Shown here: positions 10,094-17,604 of the stretch, piece by piece
How positions within the stretch are numbered: position 1 is the first letter of the stretch
Layout of the letters: every line of letters begins with the position of its first letter
DNA from: an uncultured Collinsella sp.
GTDB taxonomy: Bacteria > Actinomycetota > Coriobacteriia > Coriobacteriales > Coriobacteriaceae
DNA: 20,528 bases
NCBI GenBank assembly: GCA_900548255.1
Contig: URKH01000036.1
Span: 1 to 20,528, forward strand
Reading direction: 5' to 3'
The notes under the pieces: model-generated
The model's database searches: none
Seen by the model: the letters and a program-made list of their open reading frames with translations, nothing else
What the model was told of the DNA's origin: nothing
Program-made: the position numbers and the translations under genes

Positions 10094-12973
10094 ATGTCTG
10101 ATTCTTCTATCGTTATTCGCGGCGCCCGTGAGCACAACCTCCGTGATATCGATGTTTCCATTCCGCGTGACCAACTCGTGGTCATTACCGGTCTTTCTGG
10201 CTCGGGCAAGAGTTCGCTGGCATTTGACACTATCTATGCCGAGGGCCAGCGTCGATACGTCGAGAGTCTTTCGAGCTATGCGCGCCAGTTCTTGGGACAG
10301 ATGGACAAACCCGACTTGGATTCAATCGACGGCCTTTCGCCGGCGGTGTCGATCGACCAAAAGACGACGTCTAAAAACCCTCGCTCGACGGTTGGCACCG
10401 TAACCGAGATTTATGACTATCTGCGCCTGCTGTTCGCCCGTGTGGGCACCCCGCACTGTCCCGAATGCGGCCGTGTCATTGAGCGCCAGACGACCGACCA
10501 GGTTGCCGACAAGGTCTTGGCGGCGGGGGAGGGCCGCCGCGCGTTTGTGCTGGCACCGGTAGTGCGCGGGCGAAAAGGCGAGTACGCCAAGCTGTTTGAG
10601 GACCTTCGCGCCGAGGGCTTTAGCCGCGTGCGTGTCGACGGCGAGGTTCGCTCGCTTGATGACCCTATCGATTTGGATAAGAAATTCAAGCACGATATCG
10701 AGGTCGTGGTCGACCGCATCGTGATCCGTGAGAACTCGCTGGGCCGTATTGCCGAGTCCGTTGAACAGGCGACTGCGCTGGCGCACGGCAATGTGAACGT
10801 ATACTTGCTGCCCGACCGCGACGCTCCCGAGGGGACCGAAAGCGAGTTGCTGGAGTATTCGCTGGCGTTAGCGTGCCCGGAGCATGGACACTCCATCGAT
10901 GACCTGCAGCCGCGTGATTTCTCGTTCAACGCGCCCTATGGCGCGTGCCCAGAGTGCGATGGCCTGGGCTTTAAGAAGACGGTCGATGCCGAGGCCCTAA
11001 TCGAAGACCCCTCGAAGTCGATCGCCGACGGGGTTTTTGGCAGCCTGTTTGGCAACTCTAACTACTATCCGCAGATTTTCGCTGCGGTCTGCAAACACTT
11101 TAAGGTGAGCGTCGATACGCCGTGGGAGGATCTGCCTCCGCGGGTGCGTCGCGCGTTTTTAGACGGCATGGGCGACCAGAAGATTTCGGTCGACTATCAA
11201 AAGCTCGATGGGCGCCGCAGCCAGTGGGACACCAAGTTTTCGGGCGTGCGCAATATCCTGTACGAGCGCTATACCGAGACGACGAATGAGAACACCAAGG
11301 CGCGCTTGGAGAAGTACATCCGCGAGGAGCCGTGCTCGAGTTGCCATGGTGCTCGTCTGCGCCCCGAGATGCTCGCCGTTACCGTAGGCGGTAAGTCCAT
11401 TTACGAGGTCTGCTGCCTATCGTGCCGCGAGTCGCTCGAGTTTTTTGAGGGCTTGGAGCTTACCGAGCGCCAACAATTTATCGGTGGGCGCATCGTCAAG
11501 GAAATCCTGGAGCGCTTGCGTTTTCTGGTCGATGTCGGACTCGACTATCTGACCCTCGATCGTGCCTCGGCGACGCTTTCCGGAGGCGAGGCCCAGCGCA
11601 TTCGCCTGGCAACGCAGATCGGCGCCGGCCTCATGGGTGTGCTGTACATTTTGGACGAGCCATCGATTGGCCTCCATCAGCGCGATAACGAGCGCCTGAT
11701 CAAGACGCTTGAGCGCCTACGCGATATCGGCAATACCGTCATCGTCGTCGAGCATGATGAGGATACGATTCGTGCTGCCGACTATGTGATCGACATGGGC
11801 CCCGGCGCGGGCGTGAACGGCGGACACGTAGTCGCGGCGGGAACGCCTGCCGATATCATGGCGTGTCCCGAGTCGATGACGGGCGCTTATCTGACCGGCA
11901 AACGAATGATCCGGGTTCCCGATGAACGCCGCAAGCCCGGTCGCGGCTGCCTTAAGATCACGGGCGCCCGCGCCAACAACCTCAAAAACGTTACCGCCAA
12001 GATTGAGTTCGGTACGCTTACGGTCGTTACCGGCGTGTCGGGATCGGGTAAGAGCTCCCTGGTTACCGACACTATCGCACCTGCCCTTACGAATGCCATT
12101 CACCGTTCGACGCGCCCTGTGGGTCCGTATAAGAAAATCGAGGGCATCGAGTGTATCGATAAGGTTATCGATATCGACCAGTCGCCGATTGGCCGCACGC
12201 CGCGTTCCAACCCTGCTACGTACATTGGCCTGTGGGATGATCTTCGCGCGCTGTTTGCGAGTACGCCGGAGTCGAAGGCGCGTGGCTACTCGCCGGGACG
12301 TTTCTCCTTTAACGTGAGCGGCGGTCGCTGCGAAGCATGCAAGGGCGACGGACAAATTAAGATCGAGATGCACTTCCTTCCCGATATCTATGTCCCCTGT
12401 GAGGTCTGCGGCGGCAAACGCTATAACCGCGAGACGCTTGAGGTCACCTACCGTGGTAAGACCATCTCGGACGTGCTCGACATGAGCGTCACCGAGGCAC
12501 TGGCCTTCTTTGGGAATATCCCGCAGATTAAGCGCAAGCTCCAGACGCTGTACGATGTAGGCTTGGGCTACGTGAGCCTGGGCCAGCCCGCTACGACGCT
12601 CTCGGGCGGCGAGGCGCAGCGTGTGAAGCTCGCCAAGGAGCTTCATCGACGCCAGACGGGCAAGACGTTCTATATTTTGGATGAGCCGACGACCGGCCTT
12701 CATTTTGAGGACGTCCGCCAGCTGCTCGATGTGCTGCAGCGCTTGGTCGATGCGGGCAACACGGTGCTGGTGATTGAACACAATCTTGATGTCATCAAGG
12801 TTGCCGACCGTCTGATCGATATGGGCCCCGAGGGCGGTAACGGCGGCGGAACCGTCGTGGTTTCGGGCACACCGGAGCAGGTTGCGGACTGTCCGCAGAG
12901 TTATACGGGCAAGTTTTTGGCGCCGTTGCTCAGGCGTGACCGGGAGCGTCAGGCTCAACTTGATGCTCAATAA
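10094..12973 (+). CDS. uvrA: Excinuclease ABC subunit A
   Basis: UvrA is the damage-sensing dimeric ABC ATPase that finds lesions and loads UvrB. The 959-residue protein has Walker A GLSGSGKS at 33-40 and GVSGSGKS at 647-654. Two ABC signatures LSGGEAQR are followed by ILDEPSIGLH and ILDEPTTGLH. The first zinc knuckle reads C261-P-E-H264 ... C285-C288, with His in place of the second Cys of the E. coli type. The second is C746-C749 ... C769-C772 in the C-terminal half. ATG 10094 has AAGGAG 5 bases upstream and starts at the family N-terminus; a GTG at 10028 lies inside the LexA-like box and is rejected. It is a single-gene unit ended by the hairpin at 12994, probably SOS-controlled. Confidence 0.98.
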   Translation: MSDSSIVIRGAREHNLRDIDVSIPRDQLVVITGLSGSGKSSLAFDTIYAEGQRRYVESLSSYARQFLGQMDKPDLDSIDGLSPAVSIDQKTTSKNPRSTVGTVTEIYDYLRLLFARVGTPHCPECGRVIERQTTDQVADKVLAAGEGRRAFVLAPVVRGRKGEYAKLFEDLRAEGFSRVRVDGEVRSLDDPIDLDKKFKHDIEVVVDRIVIRENSLGRIAESVEQATALAHGNVNVYLLPDRDAPEGTESELLEYSLALACPEHGHSIDDLQPRDFSFNAPYGACPECDGLGFKKTVDAEALIEDPSKSIADGVFGSLFGNSNYYPQIFAAVCKHFKVSVDTPWEDLPPRVRRAFLDGMGDQKISVDYQKLDGRRSQWDTKFSGVRNILYERYTETTNENTKARLEKYIREEPCSSCHGARLRPEMLAVTVGGKSIYEVCCLSCRESLEFFEGLELTERQQFIGGRIVKEILERLRFLVDVGLDYLTLDRASATLSGGEAQRIRLATQIGAGLMGVLYILDEPSIGLHQRDNERLIKTLERLRDIGNTVIVVEHDEDTIRAADYVIDMGPGAGVNGGHVVAAGTPADIMACPESMTGAYLTGKRMIRVPDERRKPGRGCLKITGARANNLKNVTAKIEFGTLTVVTGVSGSGKSSLVTDTIAPALTNAIHRSTRPVGPYKKIEGIECIDKVIDIDQSPIGRTPRSNPATYIGLWDDLRALFASTPESKARGYSPGRFSFNVSGGRCEACKGDGQIKIEMHFLPDIYVPCEVCGGKRYNRETLEVTYRGKTISDVLDMSVTEALAFFGNIPQIKRKLQTLYDVGLGYVSLGQPATTLSGGEAQRVKLAKELHRRQTGKTFYILDEPTTGLHFEDVRQLLDVLQRLVDAGNTVLVIEHNLDVIKVADRLIDMGPEGGNGGGTVVVSGTPEQVADCPQSYTGKFLAPLLRRDRERQAQLDAQ

Positions 12974-12993
12974 ATAGGCGATTCAGTTTATGG

Positions 12994-13033
12994 GCGCCAT
13001 CGACTCCTTGTGATTCGATGGCGCTTGCTGTGT
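12994..13033 (+). terminator. Terminator hairpin after uvrA
   Basis: A perfect 10-bp stem (12994-13003 with 13015-13024), 11-base loop, starts 20 bases after the uvrA stop. The following TTGCTGTGT is only partly U-rich, so termination may be incomplete, but position between two genes fits. Confidence 0.6.
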
Positions 13034-13037
13034 CGAA

Positions 13038-13068
13038 GTGACGTATGCAGCCGAATTGGACATATACT
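13038..13068 (+). promoter_or_regulatory. Possible promoter of the ybaK-murJ-uvrC operon
   Basis: TATACT at 13063-13068 matches the -10 consensus at 5 of 6 positions. GTGACG at 13038-13043 is a 4 of 6 match to -35 with a long 19-base spacer. It lies between the uvrA terminator and the operon's first gene, 37 bases before the start codon. Confidence 0.45.
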
Positions 13069-13105
13069 TAATCCTTGCGTCCGAATGCGAGGGAAAGGAT
13101 ATGCC

Positions 13106-13606
13106 ATGGCAAAGGCTGTAAAGACGCCAAAAACCAATGCGATGCGCGAGCTGGAAAGCGCCGGCATTTCCTATGTTCTACATACGTACGAAGACGATGG
13201 TGATGAGTCGGCGGGCCTGGGGGTCGCGATTTCGGAGCAGCTTGGCGAGGAGCCCGGTCAAGGATTTAAGACCTTGGTCTGCGTGACGCCGTCCAACGAC
13301 CACGTCGTGTGCTGCATCCCTGTTGCCGACGAGCTCGATCTAAAGTCCGCCGCGCGTGCCGCGGGGGAGAAGTCCTTGGCCATGATGCATGTGAAGGATT
13401 TGCTTGCGGCGACTGGCTACGTTCGCGGCGGCTGCAGTCCGGTCGGTATGAAAAAACGCTACCGGACGCTCATTGATGAGACATGTGTCCTTTGGGATAC
13501 CATTTTTATTTCGGGAGGCAAGCGTGGTTATCAGCTCGAGCTTGCACCTGATGATTTAATTGCATTTTGCGGGGCGACAGTTGCCGCGATTACGAGAGAG
13601 GACTGA
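13106..13606 (+). CDS. ybaK: YbaK/EbsC-family aminoacyl-tRNA deacylase
   Basis: A 166-residue single-domain protein of the YbaK type, which clears Cys-tRNA(Pro) (and some other mischarged tRNAs) in the cytoplasm after prolyl-tRNA synthetase errors. The family's FKTLV motif is at 54-58 with the expected key Lys at 55. The signature GGCSPVGMKK is at 108-117, followed by the FISGGKRGYQLEL strand pair. Length is usual. The start is ATG 13106, which has AAGGA 6 bases upstream; a longer in-frame version from 13010 overlaps the uvrA terminator and lacks support. The stop is only 3 bases before murJ, so it is first in a tight operon. Specificity within the YbaK/ProX/EbsC group cannot be fixed from sequence alone. 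Confidence 0.92.
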   Translation: MAKAVKTPKTNAMRELESAGISYVLHTYEDDGDESAGLGVAISEQLGEEPGQGFKTLVCVTPSNDHVVCCIPVADELDLKSAARAAGEKSLAMMHVKDLLAATGYVRGGCSPVGMKKRYRTLIDETCVLWDTIFISGGKRGYQLELAPDDLIAFCGATVAAITRED

Positions 13607-13609
13607 GCG

Positions 13610-15292
13610 ATGCCGCAGGAAGAATTGAAGCGCGGAGCTCATTTTGCAGAAGAATCTGCGCCTCAGACACCCTCATCCGAAGCTTCTTCATCGCGAGATG
13701 ACACTGACGACATGGGCTCGTCGGACTACTCCACGGTTGGTCGTTCCGCCGGGCTTATGACCATCCTGACCATCGTGTCTCGCGTCACTGGTTTTATCCG
13801 CACGTGGGCAATGGCGGCCGCTATCGGCATGTCGCTACTCTCGTCCTCCTATCAGGTCGCCAACAACCTGCCCAATATGCTCTACGAACTCGTGATGGGC
13901 GGCATGCTCGTGACGGCGTTTTTGCCCGTGTACATGGGCGTGAGGCGTGAGCAGGGTCGCGAGGCCTCTAACGAGTACGTGGGCAACCTGCTCGGCATTC
14001 TGCTTTTGGTGCTGGGTGGCATTTCGTTGCTGGGGACCGTGTTCGCCCCGGGCTTTATCTGGACGCAATCGTTCCTTTCGGGTGACGGCGGCAGCATGGA
14101 TACCGCTGCGTTCATGTTCCGTTTCTTTGCCATCCAGATTCTGTTTTATGGTTTGGGTTCGGTGTTCTCGGGCGTTCTCAACGCACACCGCGACTACTTC
14201 TGGTCGACGTTTGCCCCGGTCCTCAACAATGTGATCGTCATTGCGAGCTTTATGGGTTTTGCGCCCGTGTCCGCACAGTTTGGCGAACGTGCCGGCATCA
14301 TCTTGATTGCGGCCGGTACGACCCTCGGTGTCTTTGTTCAGATGGCATGTCAGATTCCCGCGCTTGGCAAGCACGGCGTGCATCCCCATATCCATATCGA
14401 CTTTAAGGACCCCGCGCTGCGCCAGACGATTGCGCTCGGTATCCCGACGCTGCTCGCCACGGTGTGCATGTTTGTCTCGACTTCTATCACCAACGCTGCC
14501 GCGCTGGTGGTCCAGCCCGAGACTGGCCCTTCCGTCATCGCCTATGCGCGCCTGTGGTACACGCTGCCCTACGCGCTGATTGCCGCCTCGCTTTCGACGG
14601 CGCTCTATACCGAGCTCTCTCACGACGCACAGGAGAAGGATTACGACAGCGTCCGCACGGGCATTTCGCGTGGCGTCGCCCAGATGCTGTTCTTCCTGAT
14701 TCCATTCGCGCTGTACCTGATTGTCTTCGCGCGTCCGCTCAACATGATCTACTGCGCTGGCAAGTTCGATGAGTCCGGTGTGGCGCTGGTGTCGGAGTTC
14801 CTTATCTACCTGGCACTTTCCCTGCCGCTCTACGGCGTGGTCGTGCTGATGCAGAAGAGCTTCTCTGCCTTGCTCGACATGAAGCCCTATAGCCGCTATT
14901 GTCTGTATTCCGCCATCGGCCAGGCCGGCTCGGTTCTGCTGTTTGGCGTTGTGCTGGGCTTCGGTATGCCGGCAATCGCGCTTTCGTATGTCGTCGACTA
15001 CGTGATCTTGGTCGGTTGCTCGCTGTGGTGGCTGCGTCGTCGTCTGCGTGGTCTTCAGGTTAAATCTATCCTGCATGGCGGTTTCTTTGGCCTTTTGCTC
15101 GGTGGCCTGGGTGCTGCCGCAGGCGCCGGCGTCATGTGGGCGCTTGAGCACTTTGTCGGGGCACTTGGCGGCTCGATTCTGATTACTCTTGGCTACGTTT
15201 GCGTTGCGGGTGTCGTCTCGCTTGCTGTTACCTTTGGCCTTGCCGTCGTCCTTAAGATGCCCGAGGTCTCGGCGCTGATTCGTCGCAAGTAG
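13610..15292 (+). CDS. murJ: MurJ (MviN)-type lipid II flippase
   Basis: A 560-residue integral membrane protein of the MOP superfamily that moves lipid II from the inner to the outer leaflet for peptidoglycan synthesis. An N-terminal hydrophilic Ser/Glu/Asp-rich tail of about 45 residues is longer than in E. coli. It is followed by the family start SRVTGFIRTWAMA and the segment YQVANNLPNMLYELVMGGML, then alternating hydrophobic helices to the C-terminus, in line with the usual 14. AGAGAGGA at 13595-13602 supports ATG 13610. It follows ybaK by 3 bases, and its TAG stop touches the GTG start of uvrC in the same frame. A different MOP exporter is possible, but length and the early motifs fit MurJ best. 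Confidence 0.93.
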   Translation: MPQEELKRGAHFAEESAPQTPSSEASSSRDDTDDMGSSDYSTVGRSAGLMTILTIVSRVTGFIRTWAMAAAIGMSLLSSSYQVANNLPNMLYELVMGGMLVTAFLPVYMGVRREQGREASNEYVGNLLGILLLVLGGISLLGTVFAPGFIWTQSFLSGDGGSMDTAAFMFRFFAIQILFYGLGSVFSGVLNAHRDYFWSTFAPVLNNVIVIASFMGFAPVSAQFGERAGIILIAAGTTLGVFVQMACQIPALGKHGVHPHIHIDFKDPALRQTIALGIPTLLATVCMFVSTSITNAAALVVQPETGPSVIAYARLWYTLPYALIAASLSTALYTELSHDAQEKDYDSVRTGISRGVAQMLFFLIPFALYLIVFARPLNMIYCAGKFDESGVALVSEFLIYLALSLPLYGVVVLMQKSFSALLDMKPYSRYCLYSAIGQAGSVLLFGVVLGFGMPAIALSYVVDYVILVGCSLWWLRRRLRGLQVKSILHGGFFGLLLGGLGAAAGAGVMWALEHFVGALGGSILITLGYVCVAGVVSLAVTFGLAVVLKMPEVSALIRRK

Positions 15293-17239
15293 GTGCGCGT
15301 GGCCGGTCACGACAACATTCCAACGCTTGCCGAGCAGGTTTCGCGCGTTCCCACGCAGCCCGGCTGCTACCTTTGGAAAGACGCCAAGGGCGATGTCATC
15401 TACGTGGGCAAGGCGAAAAACCTGCGCGCCCGTATGCGTCAGTACGTGACGCTGCAGGACGAGCGCCAGAAGATCCCGCTGATGATGCAGCTGGTGGCGA
15501 GCTTTGACTATATCGTGGTGGAGACCGAGCACGAGGCGTTGGTGCTCGAGCGCAATTTGATTGGTCAGTACCATCCGTACTTTAACGTCGACCTCAAGGA
15601 TGACAAGAGCTACCCCTTTATCGCCATTACAAAGGGCGACCTGTATCCCGCTATCAAATACACGCGTGAGCGTCATAAGCCGGGAACGCGCTATTTTGGA
15701 CCTTATACCGATAGCCGCGCGGCACGTGAGACGATAGATACGCTGCGCAAGGTTATCCCCATCTGCTCCGCATCCTGTGCGGAGTGGCGTCGTTGTCGCC
15801 GTATCGTCGAGTCCCACAAGGGCGAGGAAGACATCGTCAATATGATTTGCGCGCAAAACGGGCGCCCCTGCTTTGACTACCATGTCGGGCGCGGCCCGGG
15901 TGCGTGTGTCGGCGCGATTTCCCCGGCAGACTATGCCAAGAACGTCAAGCGTGTCGAGCGCTTTTTGTCGGGCCATCGCAAGGATGTCGTCGATGAGCTG
16001 ACCTCCGAGATGACGGATGCCGCTGAGGCGCTCGACTTTGAGCGCGCGGCACGCGTCAAACGTCGTTTGGAGGTCATCAGGGGTCTGGACGATCGTCAGC
16101 AAGTCGTTTTTCCCTCCAGTGTCGATATAGATGTCATCGGTTTCTATCGCGAGGAGACCATCTCCGCCGCTTGCGTCTTCGTCGTTCGCGAGGGCCGAAC
16201 AGTTCGCACCTGCGAGTTCATTCTCGACAAGGGTCTTGATGTTGACGAGGAAGAGCTCCAGTCGGGCTTTCTTAAGCGCTATTACGACGAGACGGCTGAT
16301 ATTCCAGCTGAGGTCAACCTTTCCGTCGAGCTTGAGGATGCGGAGGCGCTGGGGGAGTGGCTTGCGGGCAAGCGTGAGCGTTCCTGCCATCTCCATAGGC
16401 CGCAGCGTGGCGAAAAGCACCGTCTGCTCGATATGGCATCCAAAAATGCGCGCCATGCCCTCATGCGCTACATGATGCGAACGGGGTACGCTGACGACCG
16501 CACCAATCAAGCGCTCCTGGAGCTCGAAAGTGCGTTGGCGCTGCCATCGCCGCCGTTGCGTATCGAGTGCTTCGATATCTCTACACTGCATGGCACCTTT
16601 ACGGTCGCCTCGATGGTGGTGTTTACCAACGGGCGCGCCGACAAGAGTCAGTATCGTCGTTTTAAAATTCAGGCCGAATTGGACGAGGCAAACGACTTCG
16701 TGTCGATGTCCGAGGTTTTGGGACGACGTTATGCTCCCGAGCGCATGGCCGACGAGCGCTTTGGCTCGCGCCCCGATTTGCTCGTTGTCGATGGCGGTAA
16801 GCCGCAATTGACCGCTGCGATCAAGCAACTTGAGGCTCTTGGGCTCGATATACCAGTTTGTGGCTTGGCAAAGGCCGATGAGGAGGTTTTCGTGCCTTGG
16901 GACGAGACTCCCGTCGTGCTGCCGACCGGGTCCGCGTCGCTCTATCTAATTAAACAGGTGCGCGATGAATCGCACCGTTTTGCCATCACGTTCCATCGCG
17001 AATTGCGCGATAAAGCCATGACGGTTTCGGTACTCGATGACGTTCCAGGCGTGGGACCCACCAGAAAACGTGCCCTTATGCGCCATTTTGGCTCGATGAA
17101 GCGTTTGCGCGCGGCGAGCGAGCAAGAGATCGCGGAAGTTCGAGGCGTTCCTGCCGATGTCGCCAAAGCGGTTCACGAGGCGCTCGTTGCATGGAATGCC
17201 GAGCGCGCCGAGGCGGCGGCAAAGCAATCCGAAAACTAA
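15293..17239 (+). CDS. uvrC: Excinuclease ABC subunit C
   Basis: UvrC makes both incisions flanking a lesion in the UvrB-DNA complex. The 648-residue protein begins with a GIY-YIG nuclease (G24-C-Y26 and Y37-V-G39, with the catalytic Glu in ALVLERNLI). A UVR domain at about 228-262 binds UvrB. The RNase H-like nuclease follows (IECFDIS, VVDGGKPQ, RDESHRF), and a tandem helix-hairpin-helix starts at DDVPGVGPTRKRAL. Cysteines at 158, 162, 168, 186, 193 and 205 lie between the first nuclease and the UVR domain. Compared with E. coli, the third of the four Fe-S ligands is Gly201 and about 23 residues are inserted after the first. The start is GTG 15293, directly after the murJ stop; GTG 15299 is an alternative. 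Neither has a strong ribosome site, implying coupled translation. Confidence 0.98.
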   Translation: MRVAGHDNIPTLAEQVSRVPTQPGCYLWKDAKGDVIYVGKAKNLRARMRQYVTLQDERQKIPLMMQLVASFDYIVVETEHEALVLERNLIGQYHPYFNVDLKDDKSYPFIAITKGDLYPAIKYTRERHKPGTRYFGPYTDSRAARETIDTLRKVIPICSASCAEWRRCRRIVESHKGEEDIVNMICAQNGRPCFDYHVGRGPGACVGAISPADYAKNVKRVERFLSGHRKDVVDELTSEMTDAAEALDFERAARVKRRLEVIRGLDDRQQVVFPSSVDIDVIGFYREETISAACVFVVREGRTVRTCEFILDKGLDVDEEELQSGFLKRYYDETADIPAEVNLSVELEDAEALGEWLAGKRERSCHLHRPQRGEKHRLLDMASKNARHALMRYMMRTGYADDRTNQALLELESALALPSPPLRIECFDISTLHGTFTVASMVVFTNGRADKSQYRRFKIQAELDEANDFVSMSEVLGRRYAPERMADERFGSRPDLLVVDGGKPQLTAAIKQLEALGLDIPVCGLAKADEEVFVPWDETPVVLPTGSASLYLIKQVRDESHRFAITFHRELRDKAMTVSVLDDVPGVGPTRKRALMRHFGSMKRLRAASEQEIAEVRGVPADVAKAVHEALVAWNAERAEAAAKQSEN

Positions 17240-17264
17240 ACACGCCTCTAAACAACTGATATAC

Positions 17265-17294
17265 ATGATTGCGTGATTTTCAATCATTTATTTC
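17265..17294 (+). terminator. Weak AT-rich hairpin after uvrC, possible terminator
   Basis: ATGATTG (17265-17271) pairs with CAATCAT (17281-17287) around 9 bases, followed by TTATTTC. The stem is only 7 bp and AT-rich, so it is a poor terminator, but it is the only candidate between uvrC and the importer genes. Confidence 0.35.
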
Positions 17295-17357
17295 ACGGCG
17301 ATTACCAGCCGATTTCGGGTTTAATTAACGCTAAAACGTTTGACTAGCCATGGTGAA

Positions 17358-17380
17358 CAACCCTGCTATCCTGCGGGTTG
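17358..17380 (+). repeat. Inverted repeat overlapping the upstream promoter candidate
   Basis: CAACCC (17358-17363) and GGGTTG (17375-17380) are exact complements, and the stem can extend inward by GC/GC after a one-base bulge. It covers the possible extended -10 at 17367-17372, so it could be an operator or an RNA hairpin. Confidence 0.5.
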
Positions 17381-17404
17381 ACGAAGACTGATATCTCACC
17401 TCGT

Positions 17405-17485
17405 CGATACATACTGTCTGGCGAATCGTTTGTCAATGAATTCGGTGAACGGTAGCAAATACCGTTCAAGCGTATGTATGTATCG
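17405..17485 (+). repeat. Long-range inverted repeat enclosing a second hairpin
   Basis: The outer arms (17405-17414 and 17476-17485) are exact 10-base complements. Inside them, TGAACGGTA (17446-17454) and TACCGTTCA (17460-17468) form an exact 9-bp hairpin with a 5-base loop. The nesting is typical of a folded leader RNA, although the inner arm could equally be a protein-binding dyad. Confidence 0.6.
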
Positions 17486-17552
17486 GTCGCCGAGCGCGGC
17501 ACCTCAGTTGGGTTCGTCGGTAGGTAAGGTATATATCGTCCGCAAGTTGCGC

Positions 17553-17574
17553 GGGGGCACGTCTAGGTGCTTCC
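17553..17574 (+). repeat. Hairpin just upstream of the binding-protein ribosome site
   Basis: Bases 17553-17560 pair with 17567-17574 over 8 bp (two G-U pairs) around a 6-base loop. It ends 20 bases before the AGGAG at 17595-17599, close enough to influence translation start. No T-run follows, so it is not a terminator. Confidence 0.45.
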
Positions 17575-17604
17575 GGGTAAGATTCTCTATTGATAGGAGA
17601 AGAC

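Larger units (their letters stand above)
17240..17604 (+). promoter_or_regulatory. 365-base gene-free leader with nested inverted repeats before the peptide importer
   Basis: No credible gene lies here. Inverted repeats at 17265-17287, 17358-17380, 17405-17485 (long-range), 17446-17468 and 17553-17574 could fold into a structured leader or serve as operators. Possible promoter pieces are TTGACT at 17340-17345 with a TGC-TATCCT extended -10 at 17367-17372 (21-base gap), and TTGGGT at 17508-17513 with TATATA at 17530-17535 (16-base gap). No T-box, SAM or other riboswitch core that I know is present. Confidence 0.55.

Noticed and set aside
11717..12970. 417-codon minus-strand open frame opposite uvrA
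   Set aside because: Codon-aligned shadow of uvrA; no motif and no independent start signals.
13835..16828. 997-codon minus-strand open frame opposite murJ and uvrC
   Set aside because: It lies exactly codon-on-codon opposite two clear conserved genes and exists because TTA, CTA and TCA are avoided on the sense strand. Its translation shows no domain, and it has no sensible ribosome site or context.
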